A stretch of DNA of 64,000 bases from Pseudomonas sp. P5_109 (GCF_034009455.1 NZ_CP125380.1:1033001-1097000); one strand, 5' to 3'; shown: positions 9,360-18,595, counted from the first letter of the stretch. The notes: generated by a model from the sequence alone, not told the origin. A program made the numbers and translations.

Positions 9360-10664
9360 ATGACGCAGACTTCCATCACTCGCAGCTGGGTTGCTTCCGC
9401 CAACGACCATGGTGATTTCCCGTTGCAAAACCTGCCGCTGGGCGTGTTCAGCGTGAAGGGTTCGGCGCCACGCAGCGGCGTGGCCATTGGCGAGCATATC
9501 TTTGATCTGCAAGCAGCCCTTGAGGCCGGATTGTTCGATGGCGCCGCGAAGGCTGCCGTCGAGGCCACCCGTGGCGGCCAGTTGAATGCGTTCTTCGAAC
9601 TGGGCCGCGAGGCTCGCGTCGCCTTGCGCGAGCGTTTGCTGGAACTGTTCGCCGAAGGCAGCACCCTGCATGGCAAGATTGAAGCCCAGGGCGCAAAACT
9701 GCTGCCGCTGGCGGCGGATTGCGAGATGCACCTGCCGGCGAAAATCAACGATTACACCGACTTCTACGTCGGCATCGAGCACGCGCAGAACGTCGGCAAA
9801 CTGTTCCGCCCGGACAACCCGTTGCTGCCGAACTACAAGTACGTGCCAATCGGCTACCACGGTCGTGCGTCGACCATTCGCCCGTCCGGTACCGATGTGC
9901 GCCGCCCGAAAGGCCAGACCTTGCCTGCCGGTCAGAGCGAACCGACGTTCGGCCCTTGCGCGCGCCTGGACTACGAACTGGAGCTGGGCATCTGGATCGG
10001 CCAGGGCAACGACATGGGCGACTCGATTGCCATTGGCGACGCCGCCGATCACATCGCCGGCTTCTGCCTGCTCAACGACTGGTCGGCTCGGGATATCCAG
10101 GCCTGGGAATACCAGCCGCTGGGGCCGTTCCTGTCGAAAAGCTTCATCACCAGCATCTCGCCGTGGGTCGTCACCGCCGAAGCGCTGGAGCCATTCCGTC
10201 GTGCCCAGCCTGCGCGTCCGCAAGGCGATCCGCAGCCGCTGCCGTACCTGTTCGACAAGCGCGATCAGGCCGCTGGTGCTTTCGACATCGAACTGGAAGT
10301 GCTGCTGCTCACCGAGGCCATGCGTGAACAGAACCTGCCAGCCCATCGCCTCACTCTGAGCAACACCGGGCACATGTACTGGACCGTGGCGCAAATGGTC
10401 GCGCACCACAGCGTCAATGGCTGCCAATTGCAGGCCGGTGATCTGTTCGGCTCGGGCACGCTGTCGGGGCCCGAGAACGGTCAGTTCGGCAGCCTGCTGG
10501 AAATTACCGAGGGCGGTAAAAAACCGATCGAGCTGGCCTCTGGCGAGGTGCGCAAGTTCCTGGAAGACGGCGATGAAATCATCCTGCGCGGCCGTTGCCG
10601 CCGTGACGGGTTCGCGTCCATCGGCTTCGGCGAATGCCGTGGCAAAGTGCTGGCGGCGCGCTGA
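9360..10664 (+). CDS. fahA: Fumarylacetoacetase
   Basis: 434 residues. Hydrolyses fumarylacetoacetate to fumarate and acetoacetate, the last step of tyrosine degradation. It contains the FAH signature region (SWVASANDHGDFPLQNLP at the N-terminus, DYTDFYVGIEHAQNVG, YHGRASTI, and the divalent-cation region ELELGIWIG...LLNDWSARDIQAWEY). GGAGA precedes the ATG, and the start lies 3 bp after the hmgA stop, so the genes are translationally close. Often named hmgB in Pseudomonas. Full length with no missing motif. Confidence 0.97.
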   Translation: MTQTSITRSWVASANDHGDFPLQNLPLGVFSVKGSAPRSGVAIGEHIFDLQAALEAGLFDGAAKAAVEATRGGQLNAFFELGREARVALRERLLELFAEGSTLHGKIEAQGAKLLPLAADCEMHLPAKINDYTDFYVGIEHAQNVGKLFRPDNPLLPNYKYVPIGYHGRASTIRPSGTDVRRPKGQTLPAGQSEPTFGPCARLDYELELGIWIGQGNDMGDSIAIGDAADHIAGFCLLNDWSARDIQAWEYQPLGPFLSKSFITSISPWVVTAEALEPFRRAQPARPQGDPQPLPYLFDKRDQAAGAFDIELEVLLLTEAMREQNLPAHRLTLSNTGHMYWTVAQMVAHHSVNGCQLQAGDLFGSGTLSGPENGQFGSLLEITEGGKKPIELASGEVRKFLEDGDEIILRGRCRRDGFASIGFGECRGKVLAAR

Positions 10665-10676
10665 CAGGAGCAGGGC

Positions 10677-11312
10677 ATGGAACTCTATACCTACTACCGT
10701 TCGACTTCGTCGTACCGGGTGCGTATCGCGTTGGCGCTCAAGGGCCTGGATTATCAATCCTTGCCCGTCAACCTGATCGCGCCGCAGGGCGGCGAGCATC
10801 GGCAGCCGCCTTATCTGGGCATCAACCCGCAGGGCCGCGTGCCGGCCTTGCGCACCGATGAAGGCGAGTTGCTGATCCAGTCTCCCGCGATCATCGAATA
10901 CCTGGAGGAACGTTATCCACAGGTGCCACTGCTGTCCAAAGACCTGGCTGCCCGCGCTCACGAGCGCGGCGTGGCGGCGGTGATCGGCTGCGATGTACAC
11001 CCGCTGCACAACGTCAGCGTGCTCAACCGGTTGCGCCAGTCGGGCCACGACGAACCGCAGGTGGTGGAGTGGATCGGCCATTGGATCGGCCAGGGGCTGG
11101 CGACGGTGGAACAGTTGATCGGTGATGACGCTTACTGCTTCGGCCCTGAGCCTGGGTTGGCGGACGTCTACCTGATTCCGCAACTGTACGCGGCCGAGCG
11201 GTTCAACGTTTCCCTGGAGGCTTACCCGCGAATCCGCCGAGTGGCGGCATTGGCGGCAACGCATCCGGCATTCATCAAGGCGCATCCGGCGAACCAGCCA
11301 GACACGCCATAA
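10677..11312 (+). CDS. maiA: Maleylacetoacetate isomerase (zeta-class GST)
   Basis: 211 residues. Glutathione-dependent cis-trans isomerase converting maleylacetoacetate to fumarylacetoacetate (hmgC in P. putida). The N-terminal thioredoxin-like domain carries the zeta-class signature YYRSTSSYRVRIALALKG; INPQGRVPAL and the ESxAI-equivalent QSPAIIEYLEE lie in the glutathione site. It starts 12 bp after fahA with CAGGAG as ribosome-binding site and ends the operon. The following BIME pair probably forms the 3-prime end. Confidence 0.95.
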   Translation: MELYTYYRSTSSYRVRIALALKGLDYQSLPVNLIAPQGGEHRQPPYLGINPQGRVPALRTDEGELLIQSPAIIEYLEERYPQVPLLSKDLAARAHERGVAAVIGCDVHPLHNVSVLNRLRQSGHDEPQVVEWIGHWIGQGLATVEQLIGDDAYCFGPEPGLADVYLIPQLYAAERFNVSLEAYPRIRRVAALAATHPAFIKAHPANQPDTP

Positions 11313-11330
11313 CCACTCACACTATCCCAA

Positions 11331-11603
11331 TGTGGGAGCGGGCTTGCTCGCGAAGAGGGCGTGTCAGTCAACAATAATGCGGCTGACACACCGCTTTCGC
11401 GAGCAAGCCCGCTCCCACAGGTTTTAGTGGTGCGCACAAATACTCGTCACGGCGCAAAACAAAGGTGGGAGCGGGCTTGCTCGCGAAGAGGGCGTGTCAG
11501 TCAACAATAATGTGGCTGACACACCGCTTTCGCGAGCAAGCCCGCTCCCACAGGTTTTAGTGGTGCGCACAAATATTCGTCACGGCGCAAAAAAAAGGTG
11601 GGA
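11331..11603. repeat. BIME repeated twice in tandem, 133-bp unit
   Basis: GTGGGAGCGGGCTTGC starts at 11332 and 11465, exactly 133 bp apart, and the first bases of a third unit (GTGGGAGC) start at 11598. Each unit is an inverted REP pair (GGGAGCGGGCTTGCTCGCGA ... CGCGAGCAAGCCCGCTCCCA) plus a 3-prime spacer. The two units are nearly identical, so the duplication is recent. Confidence 0.92.
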
Positions 11604-11610
11604 GCCGTGA

Positions 11611-12414
11611 TCAGTGAACGATGGCGTTCGGCGGCAGATGCCCCAGCCGATCCGTCAGGCGAATACGCTGGATCGGGTCGTCGCTGAGCAGCAGCGCATG
11701 CTCAAGGTCGAAACGCTCGGCGTTCGGGCAGTCCAGCCGTTGGTACAGGCTGGCCCGGGCCAGGTAGTCGGCGGTACTGGCGTTGCCCAGTTCCAGGACG
11801 CGATCGGCGTCGATCAACGCATTGATGAAATCGTCGTGGGACAGGTACAACTGACGCAGGTTGCGCGACAGCCGTTGCAGCATCTGCACCGGTTCGGCGG
11901 TTTCCAGGTGCTCGGCGCTGAGCTTCATGTTCGGGCCGTACTGGCGGTGCAACAATTCCCGGCAATCGTTCGGATAGAGGCGACGACCGCCGCAGGGATC
12001 AAGCAAGTGGTCGGCGCCCGGTACCCGCAGCAGGAAATGCCCGGGGAAGTTGACCCCGACCATCGGAATCTCCAGGCCCCTGGCCAATTCCAGTGCAATC
12101 AGCCCCAGCGTCAAGGGTTGCCCTCGTCGGCGTTCCAGTACTTTGTCGAGCAGTGCCACTTGCGGGCGCAAGGGTGTGAAGTCGTCCTGGGCGAAGCCAA
12201 GGTCGTTCATGCGCCGCAGCAGCGGCTGGGCCAGTTCGCTGACCGGCAACATCGGCAAACCGCCGCTGACCCGTTGTTGCAGAGTCTGGAAATCGGCCAA
12301 CAGCGCTTGCGGCTTCACTTCGCTGTCATGTTCGACCGCAATCCATAGCGCCGCCTCGAACAGCGCGGGCGGTGAACGTTGCAGGCAGGCGAAAAACGAT
12401 TGGCGCGGGGTCAT
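11611..12414 (-). CDS. SirB1 family protein (transglutaminase-like/TPR)
   Basis: 267 residues, start MTPRQSFFACLQR at 12414, preceded by GGAGA at 8 bp. The SirB1 family has a transglutaminase-like core followed by TPR-like helices. Visible features are RRGQPLTLGLIALELARGLEIPMVGVNFPGHFLLR and the C-terminal helical repeat part (DRVLELGNASTADYLARASLYQRL). No catalytic activity has been assigned to the family. It stands alone, convergent with maiA across a BIME pair. Confidence 0.85.
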   Translation of the reverse strand: MTPRQSFFACLQRSPPALFEAALWIAVEHDSEVKPQALLADFQTLQQRVSGGLPMLPVSELAQPLLRRMNDLGFAQDDFTPLRPQVALLDKVLERRRGQPLTLGLIALELARGLEIPMVGVNFPGHFLLRVPGADHLLDPCGGRRLYPNDCRELLHRQYGPNMKLSAEHLETAEPVQMLQRLSRNLRQLYLSHDDFINALIDADRVLELGNASTADYLARASLYQRLDCPNAERFDLEHALLLSDDPIQRIRLTDRLGHLPPNAIVH

Positions 12415-12597
12415 CGAAATCTCCGGGCAATGCCTCGTTTTAGCCCCCTCTCCGGCATTCGTCCAGTACCGCGCCAAGGCGAATACAGGTTATTTCCGAA
12501 AGCCTGTTTCGTGGCTGCGCTTATTCCTGTGCGCTTCTGCAATTTTTGGGCGCAAGCCTATACTGGCGTCTACAAGAAGTGATTCGGGAGCCTTACG

Positions 12598-13617
12598 ATG
12601 TTCGCTCTCATGCAAAGTACTCGCCTTGAATCGCTGCATCTGAGCGTTGACTCGGTCACCGGGTTGAAGGCGGTCATTGCCATTCATAACAGCCGACTGG
12701 GGCCTGCCCTGGGCGGGTGTCGTTACCTTGCCTACCCCAACGACGAATCCGCGGTCGAGGACGCTGTGCGCCTGGCCCAAGGCATGAGCTACAAAGCAGC
12801 GCTGGCCGGCCTGGCCCAGGGCGGCGGCGTGGCGGTGATCGTGCGACCGGCCCATGTGGAAAACCGCGCGGCGCTGTTCGAAGCCTTCGGACGCTGCATT
12901 GAACAGCTCGAAGGTCGCTACATCACGGCCATCGACAGTGGCACTTCCGTGGCAGACATGGATTGCATCGCCCAACGGACCCAGCACGTCACCAGCACCA
13001 CCTCGGCGGGGGACCCTGCGCCGCACGCGGCGATGGGCGTGTTCACCGGAATCCGCAGCACCGCCATGGCCCGCCTCGGCAGCGATAACCTCGAAGGTCT
13101 GCGCGTGGCTATCCAGGGCCTGGGCAATGTCGGCTATGCCTTGGCCGAACAACTGCACGCCGCCGGTGCCGAACTGCTGGTCAGCGACATCGATCACGGC
13201 AAGGTGCAACTGGCCATGGAGCAACTCGGCGCGCACCCGATTGCCAACGATGCGCTGCTCAGCACGCCGTGCGACATCCTCGCGCCTTGTGGGTTGGGCG
13301 GTGTACTCAACAGTCATACCGTAGCGCAATTGCGCTGCTCGGCGGTGGCCGGCTCGGCGAACAATCAACTGACGCACCTGGACGTCGCCGACCAGCTGGA
13401 ACGTCGCGGCATCCTGTACGCACCGGATTACGTGATCAACGCTGGCGGGCTGATCTACGTGTCGCTCAAGCACCGTGGCGAAGAACTGTCGACCATCACC
13501 GCGCACCTGTCGAAAATCAGCTCGCGCCTGACCGAGGTGTTCGCCCACGCCCAGGCGGAAAAACGCTCCCCGGCACGAGTGGCGAATGAGTTGGCGGAGA
13601 AAGTGTTGTACCGGTGA
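12598..13617 (+). CDS. Leu/Phe/Val dehydrogenase family protein with Val at the catalytic Lys position
   Basis: 339 residues; NAD-dependent amino-acid dehydrogenase fold (Glu/Leu/Phe/Val family). The N-terminal domain has LGPALGGCRY and SYKAALAGL with the substrate-binding Lys66. The Rossmann motif is GLGNVGYALAEQL, and the Asp of the active site (ITAIDSGTSVADMD) is kept. The usual GGGK motif reads GGGV: codon 78 (12829-12831) is GTG. In leucine and phenylalanine dehydrogenases this lysine is the general base, so ordinary activity is doubtful. Otherwise full length and uninterrupted. Alternatives are a recent inactivating mutation or a repurposed binding protein. Confidence 0.88.
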   Translation: MFALMQSTRLESLHLSVDSVTGLKAVIAIHNSRLGPALGGCRYLAYPNDESAVEDAVRLAQGMSYKAALAGLAQGGGVAVIVRPAHVENRAALFEAFGRCIEQLEGRYITAIDSGTSVADMDCIAQRTQHVTSTTSAGDPAPHAAMGVFTGIRSTAMARLGSDNLEGLRVAIQGLGNVGYALAEQLHAAGAELLVSDIDHGKVQLAMEQLGAHPIANDALLSTPCDILAPCGLGGVLNSHTVAQLRCSAVAGSANNQLTHLDVADQLERRGILYAPDYVINAGGLIYVSLKHRGEELSTITAHLSKISSRLTEVFAHAQAEKRSPARVANELAEKVLYR

Positions 13618-13642
13618 ATCCGCTGGGTTTTCCACAGGCATG

Positions 13643-13673
13643 AAAAAGGCCCTGAGCCATTCGACTCAGGGCC
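13643..13673 (-). terminator. Terminator downstream of yebG
   Basis: Nine-bp stem GGCCCTGAG / CTCAGGGCC with an 8-nt loop (13648-13673), preceded by five A residues on the plus strand. Reading leftward it is a hairpin with a U-run ending the yebG transcript. It may also stop rightward transcription of the dehydrogenase gene weakly. Confidence 0.85.
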
Positions 13674-13692
13674 TGTTCAATTTGCTTTTTGC

Positions 13693-14043
13693 TTACTTGG
13701 CGGCTTTGGGAGCCTTGGCAGGCTTGGCCGGGGCGATCGGCTCAGCGGCTTCAACGACCTCGACCGCTGCAACAGGTTCTGCGACTTCAACCGGTGCGCT
13801 GAGCAGTTCGGACAGGGCGTCCGGTTGGCTCTTGAACGCCTTGGCGAACACATCGCGATTCTTCGCCATGTAGATCCCGGCTTCTTCCACTTGCTGCTCG
13901 GTCAGGGACGGAACGGCTTTTTGCAACACTTCAGCCAGCAACTCGGCCAGTTCGAGCATTTTGTCATGACGGTCAGCTTCGGCTTTATCCATGAACAAGC
14001 GCTCCAGATCTCGGCTGCTGCGGTATACCACTTCGACGGCCAT
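13693..14043 (-). CDS. yebG: DNA-damage-inducible protein YebG
   Basis: 116 residues beginning MAVEVVYRSSRDLERLFMDK, the strongly conserved YebG N-terminus. The C-terminal third is a low-complexity Ala/Pro/Lys/Val tail (AKPAKAPKAAK) that is variable in the family. YebG belongs to the SOS regulon in Enterobacteria, and a near-perfect LexA box lies just upstream here. Molecular function is not known. Single-gene unit with its own promoter and terminator. Confidence 0.93.
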   Translation of the reverse strand: MAVEVVYRSSRDLERLFMDKAEADRHDKMLELAELLAEVLQKAVPSLTEQQVEEAGIYMAKNRDVFAKAFKSQPDALSELLSAPVEVAEPVAAVEVVEAAEPIAPAKPAKAPKAAK

Positions 14044-14086
14044 TCACCACCTCACATGCCTTCACATTGGTTGTCGTTTTCGACTA

Positions 14087-14102
14087 CTGTATCTATATAC
14101 AG
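14087..14102 (-). promoter_or_regulatory. LexA (SOS) box of yebG
   Basis: CTGTATCTATATACAG fits the LexA consensus CTG-N10-CAG with an AT-rich centre and sits about 45 bp upstream of the yebG start. Reading leftward it is CTGTATATAGATACAG. Confidence 0.9.
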
Positions 14103-14319
14103 CTAAAGGATAAGCGAAACCCTGTCATTTGGGTAGTGGCTTTTTAATGTAGACCGGTTTCGACATTTGTCAGGTGAGGCGCTGCACAGGTGCGACCAAA
14201 CGCCACGGCGCGTAATCCAGGGCGGCTCGCCATCATGGGCTGGCCTTTTTTCTGCATGCAGAAGAACCGTCACGTCCAACCCGCATCATCCGGTCTAGCC
14301 GACCTAAGGAAGCATCATC

Positions 14320-14820
14320 GTGAAAATCAACTGGGCCGAAAAACTGCGGCAGAACGTGCATGAACTGGCCGAGTCGCTGGGCAATCTGTTCGTCGAAACC
14401 TTTCACTACCTGGCGCTGTTCGCCATCGGTGCGGTGACCGCGTGGGCGGCGGTGATGGAGTTTCTTGGCATGATCGAAGAGGGGCACATCAAGATCGATG
14501 ACATCTTGCTGCTGTTCATCTACCTGGAACTGGGGGCCATGGTCGGGATTTACTTCAAGACCAACCACATGCCAGTGCGTTTCCTGATCTACGTGGCGAT
14601 CACCGCGCTGACGCGGCTGCTGATTTCCAACGTGTCGCACCACAATCCGCCGGACCTTGGGATCATCTACCTGTGCGGCGGGATTCTGCTGCTGGCGTTT
14701 GCGATCCTGGTGGTGCGTTACGCTTCGTCACAATTTCCTTCGGTGAAGATCGAGAACCCGCACCGCAAGACCGGTGCGGGCTCCAGTGAACATCCGGAAG
14801 TAGAAAAGGGCGAGCTTTAA
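14320..14820 (+). CDS. psiE: Phosphate-starvation-inducible PsiE family membrane protein
   Basis: 166 residues, GTG start with AAGGA 9 bp upstream. Four hydrophobic segments are visible (about residues 27-50, 59-78, 86-103 and 112-133), and the conserved IYFKTNHMPVRFLIYVAITALTR core of PsiE. It is an inner-membrane protein; in E. coli psiE is phosphate-regulated but of unknown function. The stop codon overlaps the convergent DUF3509 gene by four bases. No Pho box was recognised. Confidence 0.9.
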   Translation: MKINWAEKLRQNVHELAESLGNLFVETFHYLALFAIGAVTAWAAVMEFLGMIEEGHIKIDDILLLFIYLELGAMVGIYFKTNHMPVRFLIYVAITALTRLLISNVSHHNPPDLGIIYLCGGILLLAFAILVVRYASSQFPSVKIENPHRKTGAGSSEHPEVEKGEL

Positions 14821-15134
14821 AGCCCCATGGTGGGTCGGGGACGGCCTTTGGCGGATGGTGGCGGCAGGCTTCGCGTGCCGTCATCGGTCATGGCTTCGAG
14901 GATGGCCACGGCGCTGTGGCCTTGTTCGATGGCAATGCCGAATTGAATGCTTTGCACCAGACGCTTGAGACGTTGCGGGTCATTGCGTTGTTCGGCGCTG
15001 ATCATGCGTTTGGCCACTATGCGGCCACTGTTGGAAAGGGTCAGCATGATGTTGCCATCCAGGCCCTGGATGCTCAGGTTGATCTGGTAATCCGCTGCAA
15101 AGGCATCGGTAATGAGCTGGAAAGGGTTGTCCAT
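14817..15134 (-). CDS. DUF3509 domain protein
   Basis: 105 residues starting MDNPFQLITDAFAADYQINL, characteristic of the small DUF3509 family found widely in Pseudomonas. No signal peptide or membrane segment. The body (SIQGLDGNIMLTLSNSGRIVAKRMIS) looks like a small beta-rich fold, followed by a helical part and a basic, proline-rich tail. Function unknown. It is tail-to-tail with psiE, with a 4-bp overlap of the stop regions. Confidence 0.85.
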   Translation of the reverse strand: MDNPFQLITDAFAADYQINLSIQGLDGNIMLTLSNSGRIVAKRMISAEQRNDPQRLKRLVQSIQFGIAIEQGHSAVAILEAMTDDGTRSLPPPSAKGRPRPTMGL

Positions 15135-15273
15135 GATGCGTCACCGCCTGATTGAACGTGCAGTTGTTGACCGGCCGTGATCGGGTTGGTTCGCAATGCC
15201 AGACCACCGGCCATCTCGTCATCATTGTTCCAATCAGGATGTAGCAAGGGGCATGCCGACAAAAAAACACGTT

Positions 15274-15374
15274 TGTAGGAGCGAGCTTGCTCGCGATGGT
15301 CGTGAACGATAACGCGTCAAACCAGATGGTTTGCGGCGCCTGAGGGTTTTTCGCGAGCAGGCTCGCTCCTACAG
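15274..15374. repeat. BIME (inverted REP pair, TGTAGGAGCGAGC type)
   Basis: TGTAGGAGCGAGCTTGCTCG ... and its inverse ...CGAGCAGGCTCGCTCCTACA. The spacer contains GTGAACGATAACGCG, the reverse complement of the CGCGTTATCGTT spacer motif of the array at 1-770. Confidence 0.9.
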
Positions 15375-15431
15375 GGGGCCGTGTTTTCTGCACGTTTCAG
15401 GGCAATAACGGCGGGCGTGCAACCAAAACGG

Positions 15432-16808
15432 TCAGCATTCCACCCAGTTCACCGCCAGTCCGCCCCGTGACGTTTCCTTGTACTTGTCGTGCATGTCGGC
15501 GCCGGTGTCGCGCATGGTGCGGATCACCCGATCCAGGGAGATGAAGTGCTGGCCGTCGCCGCGCAGGGCCATTTGTGTGGCGTTGATGGCTTTCACGGCA
15601 GCGATCGCGTTGCGTTCGATGCAGGGCACCTGAACCAGTCCGCCAACCGGGTCGCAGGTGAGGCCGAGATTGTGTTCCAGGCCGATTTCAGCGGCGTTTT
15701 CCAACTGCTCCGGGGTGGCGCCAAGCACTTCTGCCAGGCCTGCGGCGGCCATGGCGCAGGCGGAGCCGACTTCGCCCTGGCAGCCAACTTCGGCCCCGGA
15801 AATCGATGCGTTTTTCTTGCACAGGATGCCGACGGCAGCGGCGCCCAGAAAGAACGCGACGACGTCGTCGTCAGATGCCTCGGCATTGAATTTCATGTAG
15901 TAGTGCAGCACGGCCGGAATGATCCCCGCCGCGCCGTTGGTCGGCGCCGTGACCATGCGCCCGCCGGCTGCGTTTTCTTCGTTGACCGCCAGCGCGTACA
16001 GGTTGACCCATTCCATTGCAGACAAGGTCGAGGTGATGACATTCGGCTTGCCGATTTCCTGCAGACTGCGATGCAGTTTCGCCGCTCGGCGTGGAACATT
16101 CAGACCGCCGGGCAGAATGCCTTCGTGGCGCAAGCCTTGCTCGACACACTCACGCATCACCGACCAGATATGCAGCAGGCCCTGGCGGATCTCGGCATCA
16201 CTACGCCATGCCCGTTCATTGGCCATCATCAGTTCACTCACCCGCAGCCCGTGCTCGTTGCACAACTTGAGCAGTTCGGCGGCGCTGGAAAAGTCGTAAG
16301 GCAGCACCACTTCGCCAGCCGGTGCGATACCGGACTCGGCTTCGGCCGCTTCGATGATGAAACCGCCACCCACCGAGTAGTAGGTTTGCTCGAACAGTTC
16401 ACCGGATTCGCCGAAGGCTGTCAGGCACATGGCGTTGGGGTGGTAGGGCAGACTCTCGTCGAGCAGCAGGAGATCGCGTTGCCAGTCGAAGGCAATGTCC
16501 GTAACGCCTGCCAGAGGCAACTGAGCGGTTTCGCGCAGGGTGTTGATTCGGCTGTCGATGGTGGTGGGATCGATGCTGTCGGGCCATTCGCCCATCAGGC
16601 CCATGACGCAGGCGCGGTCCGTTGCGTGGCCGACGCCGGTCGCCGACAGAGAGCCGTAGAGGCGAATCTCCACGCGTCGCACGTCAGCCAGCAAACCCTG
16701 CTCGACCAGCTGCCGGGCAAAAGTTGCGGCGGCACGCATCGGACCGACGGTATGGGAACTGGACGGACCGATGCCGACTTTGAAGAGATCGAAAACACTG
16801 ATAGCCAT
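15432..16808 (-). CDS. sdaA: L-serine ammonia-lyase (L-serine dehydratase), single-chain type
   Basis: 458 residues, start [20 protein letters not shown] at 16808. [4Fe-4S] enzyme deaminating L-serine to pyruvate and ammonia. The N-terminal beta domain has [16 protein letters not shown]. The C-terminal alpha domain carries the cluster cysteines in [23 protein letters not shown] and [19 protein letters not shown]. Full-length fused alpha/beta form as in E. coli SdaA. It is divergent from a LysR-type regulator gene 135 bp away, which probably controls it. No strong Shine-Dalgarno is seen; an upstream start at 16868 would add unrelated sequence. Confidence 0.95.
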   Translation of the reverse strand: MAISVFDLFKVGIGPSSSHTVGPMRAAATFARQLVEQGLLADVRRVEIRLYGSLSATGVGHATDRACVMGLMGEWPDSIDPTTIDSRINTLRETAQLPLAGVTDIAFDWQRDLLLLDESLPYHPNAMCLTAFGESGELFEQTYYSVGGGFIIEAAEAESGIAPAGEVVLPYDFSSAAELLKLCNEHGLRVSELMMANERAWRSDAEIRQGLLHIWSVMRECVEQGLRHEGILPGGLNVPRRAAKLHRSLQEIGKPNVITSTLSAMEWVNLYALAVNEENAAGGRMVTAPTNGAAGIIPAVLHYYMKFNAEASDDDVVAFFLGAAAVGILCKKNASISGAEVGCQGEVGSACAMAAAGLAEVLGATPEQLENAAEIGLEHNLGLTCDPVGGLVQVPCIERNAIAAVKAINATQMALRGDGQHFISLDRVIRTMRDTGADMHDKYKETSRGGLAVNWVEC

Positions 16809-16943
16809 GCTAAAGCCTATACAAGCAATGGAAGAGGAATCGCCGCCATTTTTGTAGGACAAGCGCAATATGGACGATACTGACCGTCAAGGTCCTACGT
16901 GACCAACGAAACTTCCTAAGACATCCTTTAGCAGGACTAAACG

Positions 16944-17891
16944 ATGAGCCGTCCATTACACGGCCAGACCTATGTCTGGCTGAACGTGTTTGCCTGTGCC
17001 GCGCGGCACCTGTCGTTCACCCGCTGCGCCGAAGAACTGCACATCACACCGGGAGCGGTCAGCCAGCAGATCCGCCAGCTGGAAGAGCGCCTGGGCTTTC
17101 GCCTGTTTCATCGCCGCGCTCGCGGAGTGGAATTGAGTGCCGAGGGCCAGCGCCTGGCCATTACCGTCAACGAGGCCTTTGGCAGCATCGACGCGGAATT
17201 GCGCCGACTCGACGCGGGCATGATCAGCGGGATTCTGCGGGTGCGTTCGATTCCGTCGTTCCTGAGCAAATGGCTGACGCCGCGCCTGCCGCGTTTGCAA
17301 CAGCGTTTTCCAGACATCCAGTTGCGCCTGGTGGCCGAGGACAGCAGCGTGCCCTTGCATGAAGGGGATTTCGACCTGGCGATCGACCTCAACGATGGCA
17401 GCTACCCGGGCCTGTTATCCACAGCCTTGCTCGATGAGCAGATTTTTCCGGTGTGCGCGCCGAGCCTGTTGCGTGGGCGTCCGCCGCTGCATGGTCCGGC
17501 AGACCTGATGCACTTTCCCTTGCTGCACGACATCACCGCCTGGCGCGGCAGCTACGAGTACGCGGAGTGGGAGTTTTACCTCGATGCCATTGGCTTCGAG
17601 GGCGCGGATGTGCGGCGCGGGCATACTTTCAATCGCAATCACCTGACGATCGAAGCGGCCATTGCCGGAATGGGGGTGGCGATTGCCCGGCGAACGCTGC
17701 TCAACGATGAGTTGGAACGCGGGGCCTTGATCGTGCCTTTCGGCCTGGCGGTGCCCAATCACAAGCGCTACATGCTGCTGTACGCACCGGGGGCGTTGAG
17801 CCATCCGGGTGTGCGCGCAGTGCACGATTGGTTGGTGGAGGAGGCGGCTGCTTTTCGCAGCCTGCACCCGTTGGGGGAGCGGCAAATGTGA
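16944..17891 (+). CDS. LysR family transcriptional regulator (GcvA/DsdC-like)
   Basis: 315 residues. The N-terminal HTH (VWLNVFACAARHLSFTRCAEELHITPGAVSQQIRQLE, residues 11-48) is close to the GcvA/DsdC subgroup of LysR. The remaining 200 residues form the periplasmic-binding-protein-like effector domain (LRVRSIPSFLSKWLTPRLPRL, HEGDFDLAIDLNDG). It is divergent from the serine dehydratase gene, so serine- or glycine-responsive control of that gene is inferred. ATG 16944 follows GCAGGA. Confidence 0.88.
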   Translation: MSRPLHGQTYVWLNVFACAARHLSFTRCAEELHITPGAVSQQIRQLEERLGFRLFHRRARGVELSAEGQRLAITVNEAFGSIDAELRRLDAGMISGILRVRSIPSFLSKWLTPRLPRLQQRFPDIQLRLVAEDSSVPLHEGDFDLAIDLNDGSYPGLLSTALLDEQIFPVCAPSLLRGRPPLHGPADLMHFPLLHDITAWRGSYEYAEWEFYLDAIGFEGADVRRGHTFNRNHLTIEAAIAGMGVAIARRTLLNDELERGALIVPFGLAVPNHKRYMLLYAPGALSHPGVRAVHDWLVEEAAAFRSLHPLGERQM

Positions 17892-17945
17892 GCAATTATT
17901 ACGTAAGAGCAGGGCGACCCAACTCCCGACCTTAACAGCGCTTTT

Positions 17946-17966
17946 GCCGGTTGTCCGGCTTTTTTT
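17946..17966 (+). terminator. Terminator of the LysR gene
   Basis: Stem GCCGG / CCGGC with loop TTGT and a run of seven T residues. Confidence 0.8.
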
Positions 17967-18105
17967 ACGATTGAAAATTTATCTTTTTTTGGGGGTTGAA
18001 TTGTTCAGCGTACAGACCGATTGTGTAAGTAAGAGGTCACGGTGATGACGCCCAAGGGCTTAGCTGACCGGCCTCTCGCGAGCTAGCTGAAATAAGGGAT
18101 GAACT

Positions 18106-18513
18106 ATGCAAATCCAAGTCAATAGCGATAACCATATTCAAGGCAGTAAACGACTGGAGGAGTGGGTACGTACGACCATTGAGAGCACGCTCGAACGCTA
18201 CGAAGAGGACCTGACACGCGTCGAGGTTCACCTGCGGGACGAGAACGGCGACAAGCCCGGTCCCCATGACATGCGCTGCCAACTGGAGGCGCGGCCAAAA
18301 GGCCATCAACCGGTTTCCGTCACCCATAAAGCCTCCACCATGGAGCAGGCGATCGACGGAGCGGCCACCAAACTTGAACATGCGCTGGAGCATATGTTCG
18401 GCAAGTTACGCGGCAAACGAGCCAATGTGGTGCCCATCGAGAGTGGCGCCCATGCCGACCAGCTGCTGGAAGAAGAGTTTCTGGAAAACGAACAGGCGGC
18501 GCTTAACGGCTGA
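18106..18513 (+). CDS. HPF/RaiA-like ribosome-associated protein
   Basis: 135 residues, MQIQVNSDNHIQGSKRLEEWVRTTIESTLERYEE... The single beta-alpha-beta domain of the ribosome hibernation factor family (PF02482, once called sigma-54 modulation protein) covers roughly residues 1-105. It is followed by an acidic tail (DQLLEEEFLENEQAALNG). Family members bind the 30S decoding region and silence ribosomes. This stand-alone paralogue is separate from the rpoN-linked hpf gene (not in this window). Monocistronic with its own terminator. Confidence 0.87.
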   Translation: MQIQVNSDNHIQGSKRLEEWVRTTIESTLERYEEDLTRVEVHLRDENGDKPGPHDMRCQLEARPKGHQPVSVTHKASTMEQAIDGAATKLEHALEHMFGKLRGKRANVVPIESGAHADQLLEEEFLENEQAALNG

Positions 18514-18544
18514 CACCTGATTCACTTTTTACCTTCCCATGAGA

Positions 18545-18570
18545 ACGGGCCTGCATTGCAGGCCCGTTTT
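18545..18570 (+). terminator. Terminator of the HPF-like gene
   Basis: Ten-bp stem ACGGGCCTGC / GCAGGCCCGT with a 3-nt loop, followed by TTTTGTTTT. Confidence 0.88.
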
Positions 18571-18595
18571 GTTTTCGCCCGACCCTTTTGCATAT

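Noticed and set aside
8928..11285. A 785-codon open frame on the minus strand across hmgA, fahA and maiA
   Set aside because: Antisense shadow of three clear catabolic genes; the translation is rich in Arg, Gln, Val and His as expected from GC-rich codons read backward, with no recognisable domain.
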